Assembly (NCBI RefSeq): GCF_003342675.1
Contig: NZ_CP031148.1
Location: 620,001 to 684,000 of the forward strand
Direction: 5' to 3'
From: Haloplanus rubicundus
Lineage (GTDB): Archaea; Halobacteriota; Halobacteria; Halobacteriales; Haloferacaceae
Length of the DNA stretch: 64,000 nt
Shown: positions 34,607 to 42,863 of the stretch, in pieces
How positions within the stretch are numbered: position 1 is the first letter of the stretch
How the letters are laid out: each line of letters begins with the position of its first letter
Notes under the pieces: generated by a model
Databases searched by the model: none
What the model was told of the DNA's origin: nothing
The model's input: the letters and a program-made list of their open reading frames with translations, nothing else
Position numbers and translations under genes: made by a program

Positions 34607-35422
34607 TCACTTCCGGCCGACGGACACGGTGATCCGCTCGCCGACGGCGAAGTCGTGGCCCGGGCAGACGAGCTTCGCGCCGAAGGCGGCGTCGCGGGCG
34701 ATAAAGAGCGACACCCCCCTGATCGGTTCCCCGTTCGCCGAAAGCGTCACGTCGTCCCACGTCACGTCGCGCCCGTCGGCGGCGCCGACGCGTGCCCCCA
34801 CGAGCGAGACGGGACCGTCGGCGCCCGGCAGGACGCCGCCGCCGTCGTAGTGGGGACAGCCGCCGTCGAGGACGACCCCCGGACCGGCGGCCAGCCCCGC
34901 CCACGTCCCCGGGTCCGGATGCTTCGGTTCGTCGAGGACGACGGACGTCTCGCCGACGTCGCGGACGACGCCCGTTCCGTCCCAGCCGAGGGGGTGTACG
35001 TCCACGTCCACCTCGACGGGGAGCGATCCCGCGGCGCGATAGGGGTTCGCGTCCGGGTCGCGGAAGCCGAGGTGGACGTGGTTGTCGACCCACTGGCCGA
35101 AGAAGCCGGAGCGAACCATCTCGCCGAGCGAGTCGCCGACTGCGACCCGATCACCGGGCGACACCGCGGGGTCGACGTGGAGGACGCGGGCGACGTACGC
35201 GCCGGTGTCGATCAGGATCAGGTGATCTTCGGTGACGGCGTACGGTCGGTCGGGAACCCGAACCGTCTGGGTGTCGACTACCTCGCCCGCGACGGGCGAG
35301 CGCCCGCGGTCGTCCTCGGGATACAGGTCGATGGCACAGCCGTGGTCGTGGGCGGCGTACGGCGAGTTGTAGAGCGAAAAGCGCCGGTAGTTCGCGAGCG
35401 TCGACGCCGGAACCGTGACCAT
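34607..35422 (-). CDS. M23/LytM-fold protein
   Basis: 271 residues without a signal peptide. Residues 25-33 (HDHGCAIDL) and 115-118 (HVHL) supply the H-x(n)-D and H-x-H metal ligands of the LytM/M23 metallopeptidase fold, with AGEVV and ILIDTGAYVARVLHVDP between them as in that barrel. The C-terminal 140 residues form a second beta-rich domain. Haloarchaea lack murein, so a peptidoglycan substrate is unlikely; the target is unknown. A GTATAAG box lies about 28 bp upstream of the start codon. Confidence 0.65.
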   Translation of the reverse strand: MVTVPASTLANYRRFSLYNSPYAAHDHGCAIDLYPEDDRGRSPVAGEVVDTQTVRVPDRPYAVTEDHLILIDTGAYVARVLHVDPAVSPGDRVAVGDSLGEMVRSGFFGQWVDNHVHLGFRDPDANPYRAAGSLPVEVDVDVHPLGWDGTGVVRDVGETSVVLDEPKHPDPGTWAGLAAGPGVVLDGGCPHYDGGGVLPGADGPVSLVGARVGAADGRDVTWDDVTLSANGEPIRGVSLFIARDAAFGAKLVCPGHDFAVGERITVSVGRK

Positions 35423-35457
35423 AGCGGGGGTTGGGGCGGGGCGGCTTATACGCTCGC

Positions 35458-35892
35458 CTATCCGACGAGGCCGTCCGGAGTCGCGCCGAACGCCCGGCCC
35501 GAGAGTTCGTCGGGGTCGAGGCGGTAGAAGGCGAACTGCACGTCGCCGTCGGGGCTGACGTTCACGTTCGGAATCGTCGCGTTCCCGGCGAGCGCCGCCG
35601 CGGCCCGGTCGTCGGCCGGGTCGGAGACTGGCTCGACCGGACCACGGGCGACGACGCTACGCGCGGGGTCGACGGTGTAGGCGGTGAACGTCGCCACGTC
35701 GGTCGTCGAGAGATACGAGAGTTTGTTGCTGTCGTCGCCGTAGCCGAACTGGAAGTAGAGCGTCCCGTCGTCGTAGCCGAACGACTCGGGGATGGCGTAC
35801 GTCTCGGCGCCGTCGGTCAGCGACAACACGCCGGTACCGATGTCACGGAGGAACGCGTCGATTTCGTCGCGACGCATGTCGTGGGCGGTCAT
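35458..35892 (-). CDS. Pyridoxamine 5'-phosphate oxidase-family flavin-binding protein
   Basis: 144 residues, a split-barrel flavoprotein of the nitroimidazole-resistance/PNPOx type: MRRDEIDAFLRDIGTGVLSLTDG at the N-terminus, YAIPESFGYDDGTLYFQF, and KLSYLSTTDVATFTAY in the middle. Probably binds FMN or F420 and reduces small molecules; substrate unknown. A CTATAAC box is about 28 bp upstream. It lies 35 bp upstream of the M23-like gene on the same strand. Confidence 0.75.
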   Translation of the reverse strand: MTAHDMRRDEIDAFLRDIGTGVLSLTDGAETYAIPESFGYDDGTLYFQFGYGDDSNKLSYLSTTDVATFTAYTVDPARSVVARGPVEPVSDPADDRAAAALAGNATIPNVNVSPDGDVQFAFYRLDPDELSGRAFGATPDGLVG

Positions 35893-36017
35893 GGGCCGAA
35901 CTGCGCGCCGCGCCGGTGTTATAGCTCACGTTACCACCCGCTGGGAACGGCACCCGACAGCTAAACCCCCGGTCCGCTAGCCACACGGTTTTCACCGTCC
36001 GGCGCCTGCGGCGACCC

Positions 36018-36707
36018 ATGCGTGTCCTCCGCGGCCGGGCGGCGACCATCGCGGCCGACCGGGAGCGAACCCGGACGATGCTCGCCCGGACGGGCGAGAC
36101 GGGTGAGCCGGCGGTCCGGGTGTGGGCGCCACACCGCCAGGTGGCGTTCGGGCGGCGCGAGGCGGCCGAGCCGGGGTACGACCGCGCCGTCGCGGCCGCC
36201 CGCGAACGCGGCTTCGACCCGGTCGAGCGGTCGGTCGGCGGTCGGGCCGTCGCCTACACGGGGTCGACCGTCGCGTTCGCCCACGCCGTGCCCGTCGCGG
36301 ACCCGCGGGTCGGCCTCGACGACCGCTACGACGCGGCGGTCGGGAGCCTCCGGCGCGCGCTCGCGAGCCTCGGCGTCGACGCCGTCCCCGGCGAACCGCC
36401 CGACGCGTTCTGTCCGGGCAGTCACTCGCTCCAGTGTGAGGGGAAGGTCGTGGGTATCGCTCAGCGGGTCCGCACCGACGCCACCCTCGTCGCCGGCTGT
36501 GTCGTCGTCGCCGACCGCGGGGCGTTCGCGGACGTGGTCGACGCGGTGTACGGCGCCCTCGAACAGCCCTTCGACCCGGCGAGCGTCGGGAGCGTCGCGG
36601 CCGCGGGCGGGCCGAGCGACCCCGACCCGGTGATCGACGCGGTCGAACGGCAACTCGTGGGCGACGCGGCGACGACCGTCAGCCGGATCGGGAACGGGCA
36701 CACTTAG
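36018..36707 (+). CDS. Lipoate/biotin protein ligase-family protein (LplA-like N domain)
   Basis: 229 residues, the catalytic half of lipoate-protein ligase A without its C-terminal domain. RSVGGRAVAY (71-80) is the substrate loop and Lys143 in CEGKVVGIAQR the conserved active-site lysine; CPGSHSL precedes it. It may attach lipoate to 2-oxoacid dehydrogenase or GcvH subunits, or need a separate LplB partner that is not in the window. It ends 24 bp before pyrC on the same strand. Confidence 0.75.
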   Translation: MRVLRGRAATIAADRERTRTMLARTGETGEPAVRVWAPHRQVAFGRREAAEPGYDRAVAAARERGFDPVERSVGGRAVAYTGSTVAFAHAVPVADPRVGLDDRYDAAVGSLRRALASLGVDAVPGEPPDAFCPGSHSLQCEGKVVGIAQRVRTDATLVAGCVVVADRGAFADVVDAVYGALEQPFDPASVGSVAAAGGPSDPDPVIDAVERQLVGDAATTVSRIGNGHT

Positions 36708-36731
36708 GGCACCGCGGGAACAGGGATCGGT

Positions 36732-38030
36732 ATGCTCGTACGGAACGCGACGCTGGCCGACGGCCGCGTTCGCGACGTTCGGATCGAGGGGGAGCGCATC
36801 GACGCCGTTGGCCGTGATCTGACGGGGGCGGGCGAAGTCGTCGACGCCGCCGAGCGACTCCTGCTTCCCGGCGCCGTCGACGCTCACGTCCACTTCCGGG
36901 AGCCCGGCGCCCCGCACAAGGAGACGTGGCGAACCGGCTCCCGGAGCGCCGCCGCGGGCGGGGTCACGACCGTCGTCGACCAGCCCAACACCGACCCGCC
37001 GACGACGACGGGCGCGGCGTACGACCAGAAGGAACTCTGTGCCGACGACTCGCTGGTCGACTACGGCATCAACGGCGGCGTCACGCCCGACTGGGACCCC
37101 GAGACGCTGTTCGACCGCCCCGTCTTCGCGCTCGGGGAAGTCTTCCTCGCCGACTCGACGGGCGAGATGGGCATCGACGGCGACCTGTTCGAGGACGCGG
37201 TCCATCGCGCGAGCGAGGCGGGCGTCCCCGTCACCGTCCACGCCGAGGACGCGACGCTGTTCGACGAGAGCGCGCGGGACCGGGCGGGCGAGGGGACGGG
37301 TCGGGGAGCAAACGCCGACGCGTGGAGCGCCTACCGCGCCGCCGAGGCGGAAATCGCCGCCGTCGAACGTGCCGTCGAAATCGGCGTCGACGCGGGCGCA
37401 CGACTCCACATCGCCCACACCAGCACGCCCGAGGCCGTCAATATCGTCGCCGATGCCCCCGACACCGTGACCTGCGAAGTGACGCCGCACCACTGCCTGC
37501 TCTCCCGTGACGACCTGCGTGATCTGGGCACGTTCGGGCGGATGAACCCGCCGCTCCGGAGCGAGAAGCGCCGTGTGGCCCTCTACGACCGCGTCGTCCG
37601 CGGGCGGGTCGACCTGATCGCCACGGACCACGCTCCGCACGCGCGCGCCGAGAAGGAGACGACACTACTCGACGCGCCGAGCGGCGTGCCCGGTGTCGAG
37701 ACGATGGTGCCCTTGCTCCTCGCGGAGACGCTCGACGGCCCGCTGACGGCCGAGCGCGTCCGGGACCTGACGGCGGCGACGCCGGCGGAGACGTTCGGTC
37801 TCGACCGGAAAGGGCGCGTCGAGGCGGGGATGGACGCCGACCTGGCGCTGTACGATCTCGATAGCCCGCGGACGGTCCGGGGGAGTCGGCTCCACTCGAA
37901 ATGTGGGTGGACGCCGTTCGAGGGGCGACCGGGCGTCTTCCCCGAGTGGACGCTGGTGCGCGGCGAACGCGTCTACGACGGCGCGATGGACACCTTCGGA
38001 TCGACCGACGGCGCTAACGTCAGGCGCTAA
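36732..38030 (+). CDS. pyrC: Dihydroorotase
   Basis: 432 residues; cyclises N-carbamoyl-aspartate to dihydroorotate in pyrimidine synthesis. Metal ligands are His52 and His54 (DAHVHFREPG), HIAHTSTPEA carries a later histidine, and IATDHAPH holds the catalytic aspartate. ETWRTGSRSAAAGGVTTVVDQPNT is typical of the AllB/PyrC class I enzymes. The stop interlocks with that of the convergent DUF5806 gene (CTAA, 38027-38030). Confidence 0.92.
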   Translation: MLVRNATLADGRVRDVRIEGERIDAVGRDLTGAGEVVDAAERLLLPGAVDAHVHFREPGAPHKETWRTGSRSAAAGGVTTVVDQPNTDPPTTTGAAYDQKELCADDSLVDYGINGGVTPDWDPETLFDRPVFALGEVFLADSTGEMGIDGDLFEDAVHRASEAGVPVTVHAEDATLFDESARDRAGEGTGRGANADAWSAYRAAEAEIAAVERAVEIGVDAGARLHIAHTSTPEAVNIVADAPDTVTCEVTPHHCLLSRDDLRDLGTFGRMNPPLRSEKRRVALYDRVVRGRVDLIATDHAPHARAEKETTLLDAPSGVPGVETMVPLLLAETLDGPLTAERVRDLTAATPAETFGLDRKGRVEAGMDADLALYDLDSPRTVRGSRLHSKCGWTPFEGRPGVFPEWTLVRGERVYDGAMDTFGSTDGANVRR

Positions 38031-38614
38031 TCGAGGTCGTCTCGGAGCGTTTCGCTCGACTCGCGCACCTCGCGCATGACCTCCGAGACGCGGTCCTCGG
38101 CGTCGAGTTCCTCGGCGACCGAGAGGTCGACGCCCTCCACCTCCAACAGGAACTTCGCCACCTCGGTCACCTCGTACATCATCTCGTCCAACTCCTCGGC
38201 GGTGAAGAAGCCGGACATGGCGCCGTAGAGGAAGGTCGCGCCGGCCTTCTGGACTTTCTCCTCGAAGGACGCCCGGGCTTGGTTGACCGCCTGCGGCGAG
38301 TAGGTGTCGGTCATGAAGGGGACGAGTTCGGGCAGGTTCTCGCCGATTTTCGTCATCTCCACGCCCGTCTCGGTGCGGAAGTCGACACAGAGGCGGGCGA
38401 TGGCCCACTCGCGGGCGGTGACGTACGTCCGGTCGCGGAGGAAGTCGTTGACGCGCTCGTACTGGGCGCCGTCCATCTTCTTGAAGCGCTCGTACTTGCG
38501 CACGTCGGGCGGCACGTCGGCGTCGGTCGACGGCCCGGCATCCGACGCCGACGGAGCGGCCCCGGCTCCGGAGTCGTCGTCTACGGACCCGTCGGCCTGC
38601 GCGTCGTCGCTCAT
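38027..38614 (-). CDS. DUF5806 family protein
   Basis: 195 residues. The first 40 are acidic and disordered; the rest is helical and highly conserved in my recollection of DUF5806 (RDRTYVTAREWAIARLC, TKIGENLPELVPFMTDTYSP, AGATFLYGAMSGFFTAEELD). Function unknown. The probable promoter (CCTTTTCC on the minus strand, about 38641-38648) lies 27-34 bp upstream of ATG 38614, and the IS6 element starts 49 bp upstream of it, just beyond the promoter core. Confidence 0.65.
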   Translation of the reverse strand: MSDDAQADGSVDDDSGAGAAPSASDAGPSTDADVPPDVRKYERFKKMDGAQYERVNDFLRDRTYVTAREWAIARLCVDFRTETGVEMTKIGENLPELVPFMTDTYSPQAVNQARASFEEKVQKAGATFLYGAMSGFFTAEELDEMMYEVTEVAKFLLEVEGVDLSVAEELDAEDRVSEVMREVRESSETLRDDLD

Positions 38615-38662
38615 GCGCCCGGATTTCGAGCGCCGGTGGAAAAGGGTTCCGTCGGCGTCTGC

Positions 38663-39359
38663 CTTCGTGTTTAGTTAACGATGAAGAGTGAGGCGAGTGA
38701 ATTTCTTGCTGGTCTATGGCAGAAATCACACGCCTCAGCGGGAATAACGACTGGATTGATTTGGATTTTGTGGAGCGAGAGCGGACACCCGAGCCGGCGA
38801 TGAAGCTCGGTATTCAGATGCATCTGGCTGGACTATCACTTTCGAATACCGTCTCTGCTCTTGATAGTTTGGGTGTCGAACGTTCTCGAAAAGCGGTTCA
38901 CGATTGGGTACAGAAGGCCGATCTACAGCCGGTCAGCGGAAAGGCTCCGAATCAGGTTGCGGTTGACGAAACCGTGATTCGAATCAACGATCAGCAGTTC
39001 TGGCTGTACGCCGCCGCGGATCCACAGACGAACGAATTACTCCATCTACGGCTGTTTTCGACCACTACAATCGGTCTCACCGAACTCTTTCTCAACGAAC
39101 TGCGGGAGAAACACGATGTCGAATCCGCCCTGTTTCTCGTCGATGGCGCCAAACATCTCCAAACTGCACTCGACCGATCGGGGCTCCGATTTCAGACAGA
39201 ACGCCACGGAAATCGGAATGCCATTGAACGTATCTTTAGAGAAGTAAAACGACGAACCTCTTCGTTTTCAAACTGTTTTAGCCACGTCGAACCAGCAACA
39301 GCTGAAAACTGGTTGCAGAGTTTCGCTCGCTGGCACAATGCTCCAAACTAAACACGAAG
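38663..39359. mobile_element. Intact IS6-family insertion sequence, 697 bp
   Basis: Terminal inverted repeats CTTCGTGTTTAGTT (38663-38676) and AACTAAACACGAAG (39346-39359) match over 14 bp. The flanking 8-bp GCGTCTGC (38655-38662 and 39360-39367) is the target duplication, the size typical of IS6. The element is visibly AT-richer than its surroundings, carries one full-length transposase, and lies in the intergenic region between the divergent DUF5806 and UspA genes. The perfect duplication and intact ends suggest recent insertion. Confidence 0.92.
38716..39351 (+). CDS. IS6-family transposase
   Basis: 211 residues, full length for haloarchaeal IS6 transposases. DDE candidates are Asp84 (VAVDETVIRI), Asp143 (LFLVDGA) and Glu171 (NAIERIFREVKRR) with Lys178 seven residues later. 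An HTH-like region (LSLSNTVSALDSLGVERSRKAV) precedes the core. The stop codon lies inside the right inverted repeat. Codon use is AT-richer than that of neighbouring genes. Confidence 0.92.
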   Translation: MAEITRLSGNNDWIDLDFVERERTPEPAMKLGIQMHLAGLSLSNTVSALDSLGVERSRKAVHDWVQKADLQPVSGKAPNQVAVDETVIRINDQQFWLYAAADPQTNELLHLRLFSTTTIGLTELFLNELREKHDVESALFLVDGAKHLQTALDRSGLRFQTERHGNRNAIERIFREVKRRTSSFSNCFSHVEPATAENWLQSFARWHNAPN

Positions 39360-39507
39360 GCGTCTGCCGGCCGTCAGACGGGTCGACGTCCCCGCTTCCG
39401 GGTCGCCGCCGGCCGTGGCGGTGGCGATGGCTGGAACCGACGGACGTCGGTCCACATCGGGCCGCACGTCGCGTACCTTTTTCACTCGCGCCCCCGACGC
39501 CTCGGGC

Positions 39508-39876
39508 ATGAAGCTACTGCTGGGCATCGGCGGAAGCGACGACTCGATCCGCGCGCTGGAGCGCGCGGTCGACCGCGTCGCCGAAACGGGCGACGACCTG
39601 ACGGTCGCGATCCTCCGAAACCCGGCGACCGAGGTCGATCCCGCGGCCATCGAGGAGCGGGTGCGGGCGGTCCTCGACGACGCGGGCGTGTCGGCCCCGA
39701 TCCGACAGCTAGAGGGTGACCCCGGGAGCCGACTGGTCGACCTGGCCGAGCGCGAGGACTTCGACCGGATCGTCCTCGGTGGCGGCGAGACCAGTCCGAT
39801 GGGCAAGATCAAACTGGGCGGTATCGCCGAGTTCGTCCTGTTGAACTCTCACGTCTCGGTGACGCTCGTCCGATGA
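39508..39876 (+). CDS. Universal stress protein (UspA) domain protein, short
   Basis: 122 residues, a compact Usp alpha/beta fold: LLLGIGGSDDSIRALERAV at the start and VLGGGETSPMGKIKLGGIAEFVLLNSHVSVTLVR at the end. The C-terminal glycine pattern is close to, but not exactly, the ATP-binding G-2x-G-9x-G. ATG 39508 has an ACCTTTTTC box about 30 bp upstream. The stop overlaps the start of the GNAT gene (ATGA). The IS6 element ends 149 bp upstream. Confidence 0.8.
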   Translation: MKLLLGIGGSDDSIRALERAVDRVAETGDDLTVAILRNPATEVDPAAIEERVRAVLDDAGVSAPIRQLEGDPGSRLVDLAEREDFDRIVLGGGETSPMGKIKLGGIAEFVLLNSHVSVTLVR

Positions 39877-40406
39877 GCGGTGACGACGCCTTCCCCGACG
39901 AGCCGGCCGGTCCCTTCCCCGAGCCGCCGACGACGTTCGACGACCGCGAGGGGCGGCCGATCACGGTGCGTCGGTACGACGAGGCGCTGGATCGAGACGC
40001 CCTGGAGGCGATGTACGAGGCGTTCGACCCCGCGGACCGGGCACAGGGCATCCCGCCGACTGGCGAGGAGCGCATCGCCGACTGGCTGGACGCGATCACC
40101 GGCCCGGAGACGGTGAACGTCGTCGCGAACCACGGCGACGCCGTCGTCGGGCACGCGACGCTCGTCCCCGACGAACCCGAGGCGACCGCCGAACTCGCCA
40201 TCTTCGTCCTGCAGGACTACCAGGGTGCGGGCATCGGCACTACCCTGATCGAGACGCTCCTCGGCGCCGGGCGCGAGGCGGGGGTCGAACGCGTCTGGCT
40301 CTCGGTCGAGCGCTGGAACGACCCGGCCATCTCGCTGTACGAGAAGGTGGGGTTCGTCGCCAGCGACACCGAGAGCTTCGAACACGAGATGGCGATCCGT
40401 CTATAG
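39873..40406 (+). CDS. GNAT-family N-acetyltransferase
   Basis: 177 residues. A disordered head (1-25) precedes the GNAT core with the acetyl-CoA loop LQDYQGAGIGTTLIETLL (about 112-129) and the C-terminal WNDPAISLYEKVGF. Substrate unknown; association with stress proteins hints at protein or small-molecule modification under stress, which is inference. Translationally coupled to the upstream uspA gene. Its stop codon overlaps the first bases of the stem-loop element 40405-40482. Confidence 0.8.
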   Translation: MSGDDAFPDEPAGPFPEPPTTFDDREGRPITVRRYDEALDRDALEAMYEAFDPADRAQGIPPTGEERIADWLDAITGPETVNVVANHGDAVVGHATLVPDEPEATAELAIFVLQDYQGAGIGTTLIETLLGAGREAGVERVWLSVERWNDPAISLYEKVGFVASDTESFEHEMAIRL

Positions 40407-40482
40407 AGGGTCTCGTAACTGTTCGTCGATTCCCGCCGTCACGGGCCGGCGGGAATCTACGATGACTTCCGATACACCCTAT
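40405..40482. repeat. 78-bp nested stem-loop element, family 1, copy B
   Basis: Same length as copy A (951-1028) and collinear with it, sharing TCGTAACTGT near the left and TGACTTCCGATA near the right end. The inner stem is GATTCCCGCCG/CGGCGGGAATC, an 11-bp perfect pairing with compensating changes relative to copy A. It fills almost the whole gap between the convergent GNAT and UspA stop codons. Confidence 0.7.
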
Positions 40483-40934
40483 TACACTGAGAGGACCGGC
40501 TGGCTCGCGTAGAGGAGGACGTACTCCGCGGCCTTCGCGAGCACCTCGTCGGGGTCGCCGGAGACGGGTTCCCGCGGGACGACCACGAAGTCGGCACCGA
40601 GTTCCTCCGCGGTGTCGAGGACGACGCTGCCCGGATGCCGCGAGAGTTGGCGGGTCGAGAAGCCGTAGGCCATCGACGTCGAGAGCGGCACGCCCGCGCC
40701 GTCGACGACGTCGACGACGGCTTCGAGGAAGGCCTCGGTGTCGGCCGCGAGCGACGCGTCGTCGACGGCGCCGGTGTCGATGGCGCGCGCGAGGTCCTCG
40801 CTGACGACGTAGAGCGCGTGGACTGCAGCGTCGTACTCGGCGGCGATGGCGGTGGCGTACTCGACGGCCGAGAGCGACTCCTCGCTCCCGTCGACGGGGA
40901 CGAGCACGAGCGAGGGCGAGAGCGGAACGGTCAT
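40482..40934 (-). CDS. Universal stress protein family, lacking the ATP-binding glycines
   Basis: 150 residues. SLVLVPVDGSEESLSAVEYATAIA and AAVHALYVV are typical UspA strands and helices. The C-terminal ATP motif is replaced by PREPVSGDPDEVLAKAAEYV, so it probably does not bind ATP in the usual way. Start at ATG 40934; diverges from the next uspA gene across a 79-bp promoter region with a GTTTTTGCC box about 28 bp upstream. Confidence 0.8.
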   Translation of the reverse strand: MTVPLSPSLVLVPVDGSEESLSAVEYATAIAAEYDAAVHALYVVSEDLARAIDTGAVDDASLAADTEAFLEAVVDVVDGAGVPLSTSMAYGFSTRQLSRHPGSVVLDTAEELGADFVVVPREPVSGDPDEVLAKAAEYVLLYASQPVLSV

Positions 40935-41013
40935 GCCGGGGCGTGCGCGGGCCACGGGCAAAAACGCTCCCCCATCGGGACGTTTTATGCACCGACCGGC
41001 CGAACGCTCAGGT

Positions 41014-41481
41014 ATGCTACCCGCATTCGACCGGATCGTCATCGCCACCGACGGCTCCGAGAGCGTCCGCCGGGCCGTCCACGTCGCCCTCGATTTCGCC
41101 GACCGGTTCGACGCGACGGTCCACGCGCTCTACGTCGTCGACGAGGGCGAGGTCGAATCCTCGCCCGAACGAGTGCGCGAGGAGATGCGCGCCGCCCTCG
41201 ACGATTCGGGGGAGGAAGCGTTGGCGGAGGTGGCCGCCGCGACCGACCGCCCGGTGACGACCGCCGTCCGCGAGGGGCGCCCGGCGACCGTGATTCGCGA
41301 GTACGCGGTCGAACACGACGCCGACGTGGTGGCGATGGGGACCCGCGGGCGCCACGGCGAGAACCGCTTTCTCATCGGGAGCGTCGCCGAGCGGGTCGTC
41401 CGCACCTGTCCCGTTCCCGTGCTGACGGTGCGACAGCTCGACGAGAGCGAGCGCGGCGGGGACGGTAGCGCCGCGGCCTGA
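41014..41481 (+). CDS. Universal stress protein UspA, ATP-binding type
   Basis: 155 residues with the complete Usp ATP motif G-2x-G-9x-GS (GTRGRHGENRFLIGS) and the opening DRIVIATDGSESVRRAVHVALDFA. Binds and slowly turns over ATP in characterised relatives. A CGTTTTATGC box (about 40981-40990) is 25-33 bp upstream of ATG 41014. Third Usp gene within 2 kb, and the only one with a perfect ATP motif. Confidence 0.88.
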   Translation: MLPAFDRIVIATDGSESVRRAVHVALDFADRFDATVHALYVVDEGEVESSPERVREEMRAALDDSGEEALAEVAAATDRPVTTAVREGRPATVIREYAVEHDADVVAMGTRGRHGENRFLIGSVAERVVRTCPVPVLTVRQLDESERGGDGSAAA

Positions 41482-41530
41482 AACGCCCACGGACCGCGGA
41501 ATACTTCCCCCCGCCTCCCATCCGGACGGT

Positions 41531-42706
41531 ATGGACGACGACCTTATCGATTCGGACGCGCTCTCGCTCTCGCGGAAGTCGCGGCTCCCCGGTGCCGGCT
41601 TCTTCTACCCCGACTCGCTCGACGAGGAGTACGCCGACCGTCGCGCCCGCGAGGCCATCGAGGGCGCCGAGGCGGTGGTCGTGGCCGACGGCGACGCCGA
41701 CGGTCTCGGCTGTGTCGCCCTCCTCCGCGAAGTCTACGACGCCGCCCTCGACGTGGCGCCGTTCGAGGCGTCGCTGGCGGCCCGCGCCGACTCGAGCCTG
41801 ACGGACGACGAGGACGACGAGGACGATGACGACCGCGAGGACTCCCCGGTCGGTCTCGTCACCGCCAGCCCCCACTCCCTCGACGACGCCCTCGAACGCG
41901 TCGCGGAGTACGCCGACCCCGACGTCGACGTCTTCGTCTGTGACCTCTGTCCCGACGACGAGTCGGTGATCGAGGTGGTGGAGGCGGTCGTCGCCCGTGC
42001 CGAGACGGTGCGGTGGTTCGACCACCACCAGTGGGACGACGACGTCGCCGCGGCGGTCCGCGGGGCCGGCGTCGACCTCGTCGTCGGGGAGAGCGACGAG
42101 GAGTGTACTGCCGACGTGGCGCTTCGCTCCCTCGACTACGACTTCCCCGACCACCTCGCCGACCTCGCGGCGGTCACGCGGGACCACGACCTCTGGATCA
42201 AGGAGGACCCCCGGAGCGACGACCTGGCCGACTACAGCCACTGGGCGAGCGCCGAGGAGTACGTGACCGTCGTCGGACGCTACGGTCCCGCCCTGCCGGA
42301 GCCGGTGGTCGATTACCTCGATCACCGTCGCGTCGAGAAGGAGCGACTGATCGAGGCGGCCGTCGACCGCGCCGAGATGGAATCCGTGGGACCGTGGACC
42401 GTCGGCGTCACCTACGGCCGGTGTTCGCAAAACGAGGTGGCCGAGGCCCTTCGGGAGCAGGGCGCCGACGCCGCGGTGATCGTCAAGCCCGCCGGGAGCG
42501 CGAGCATCCGCGGGAGCGAGGGGTTCGAGCGTGCCCACGAGGTGGCGGGGCTGGTGAACGGCGGCGGGCACCCCCGCGCCGCGGGCTGTAAGCCCGACAT
42601 CTACGACGACATGCTGGACTACGCCTACCACTGGACGACGGAGGGGGCGACGACGAAACAGGTGATTCTGGCGGCGTTCGAGCGGGTGGCAAGCGAGGCC
42701 GAGTGA
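41531..42706 (+). CDS. DHH-family phosphoesterase (RecJ-like)
   Basis: 391 residues. The DHH domain has VADGDADG (51-58; Asp53, 55, 57), CDLCPDD and FDHHQWDD; the DHHA1 domain near the end has NGGGHPRAAGCK, which grips the substrate. An acidic insertion (DDEDDEDDDD, about 91-101) interrupts the first domain. RecJ-like archaeal members act as 5' exonucleases or cyclic-dinucleotide/pAp phosphatases; which applies here cannot be told. A TAA-terminated 26-codon frame overlaps its stop, judged doubtful. Confidence 0.85.
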   Translation: MDDDLIDSDALSLSRKSRLPGAGFFYPDSLDEEYADRRAREAIEGAEAVVVADGDADGLGCVALLREVYDAALDVAPFEASLAARADSSLTDDEDDEDDDDREDSPVGLVTASPHSLDDALERVAEYADPDVDVFVCDLCPDDESVIEVVEAVVARAETVRWFDHHQWDDDVAAAVRGAGVDLVVGESDEECTADVALRSLDYDFPDHLADLAAVTRDHDLWIKEDPRSDDLADYSHWASAEEYVTVVGRYGPALPEPVVDYLDHRRVEKERLIEAAVDRAEMESVGPWTVGVTYGRCSQNEVAEALREQGADAAVIVKPAGSASIRGSEGFERAHEVAGLVNGGGHPRAAGCKPDIYDDMLDYAYHWTTEGATTKQVILAAFERVASEAE

Positions 42707-42786
42707 AACGAGGCCTCGAAGCGGAGCGGGGAGGCACGACCCGCGGAGCCGAGGATGCGGACGACGGCGAGACCGACGAGTAACGA

Positions 42787-42863
42787 TACTGTCGGCTGTA
42801 CGTCGATGCGGATAGTCGCCACCCTCGGCGGCACCTATCGTGAAACAGGAACGGCCGACAGTA
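42787..42863. repeat. 77-bp nested stem-loop element, family 2, copy 2
   Basis: Outer arms TACTGTCGGCTGT (42787-42799) and ACGGCCGACAGTA (42851-42863) pair at 12 of 13 positions. The inner stem GATAGTCGCC.../...GGCACCTATC is imperfect. It shares both ends and the TGGCGA-x-TATC core with copy 1 (21443-21520). Its right end touches the stop codon of the DUF5807 gene. Confidence 0.7.

Noticed and set aside
42703-42783. 26-codon acidic frame overlapping the DHH gene stop and ending just before the stem-loop element
   Set aside because: Too short to judge, no recognisable product, and the position could be chance. Worth a look only if ribosome profiling shows translation.
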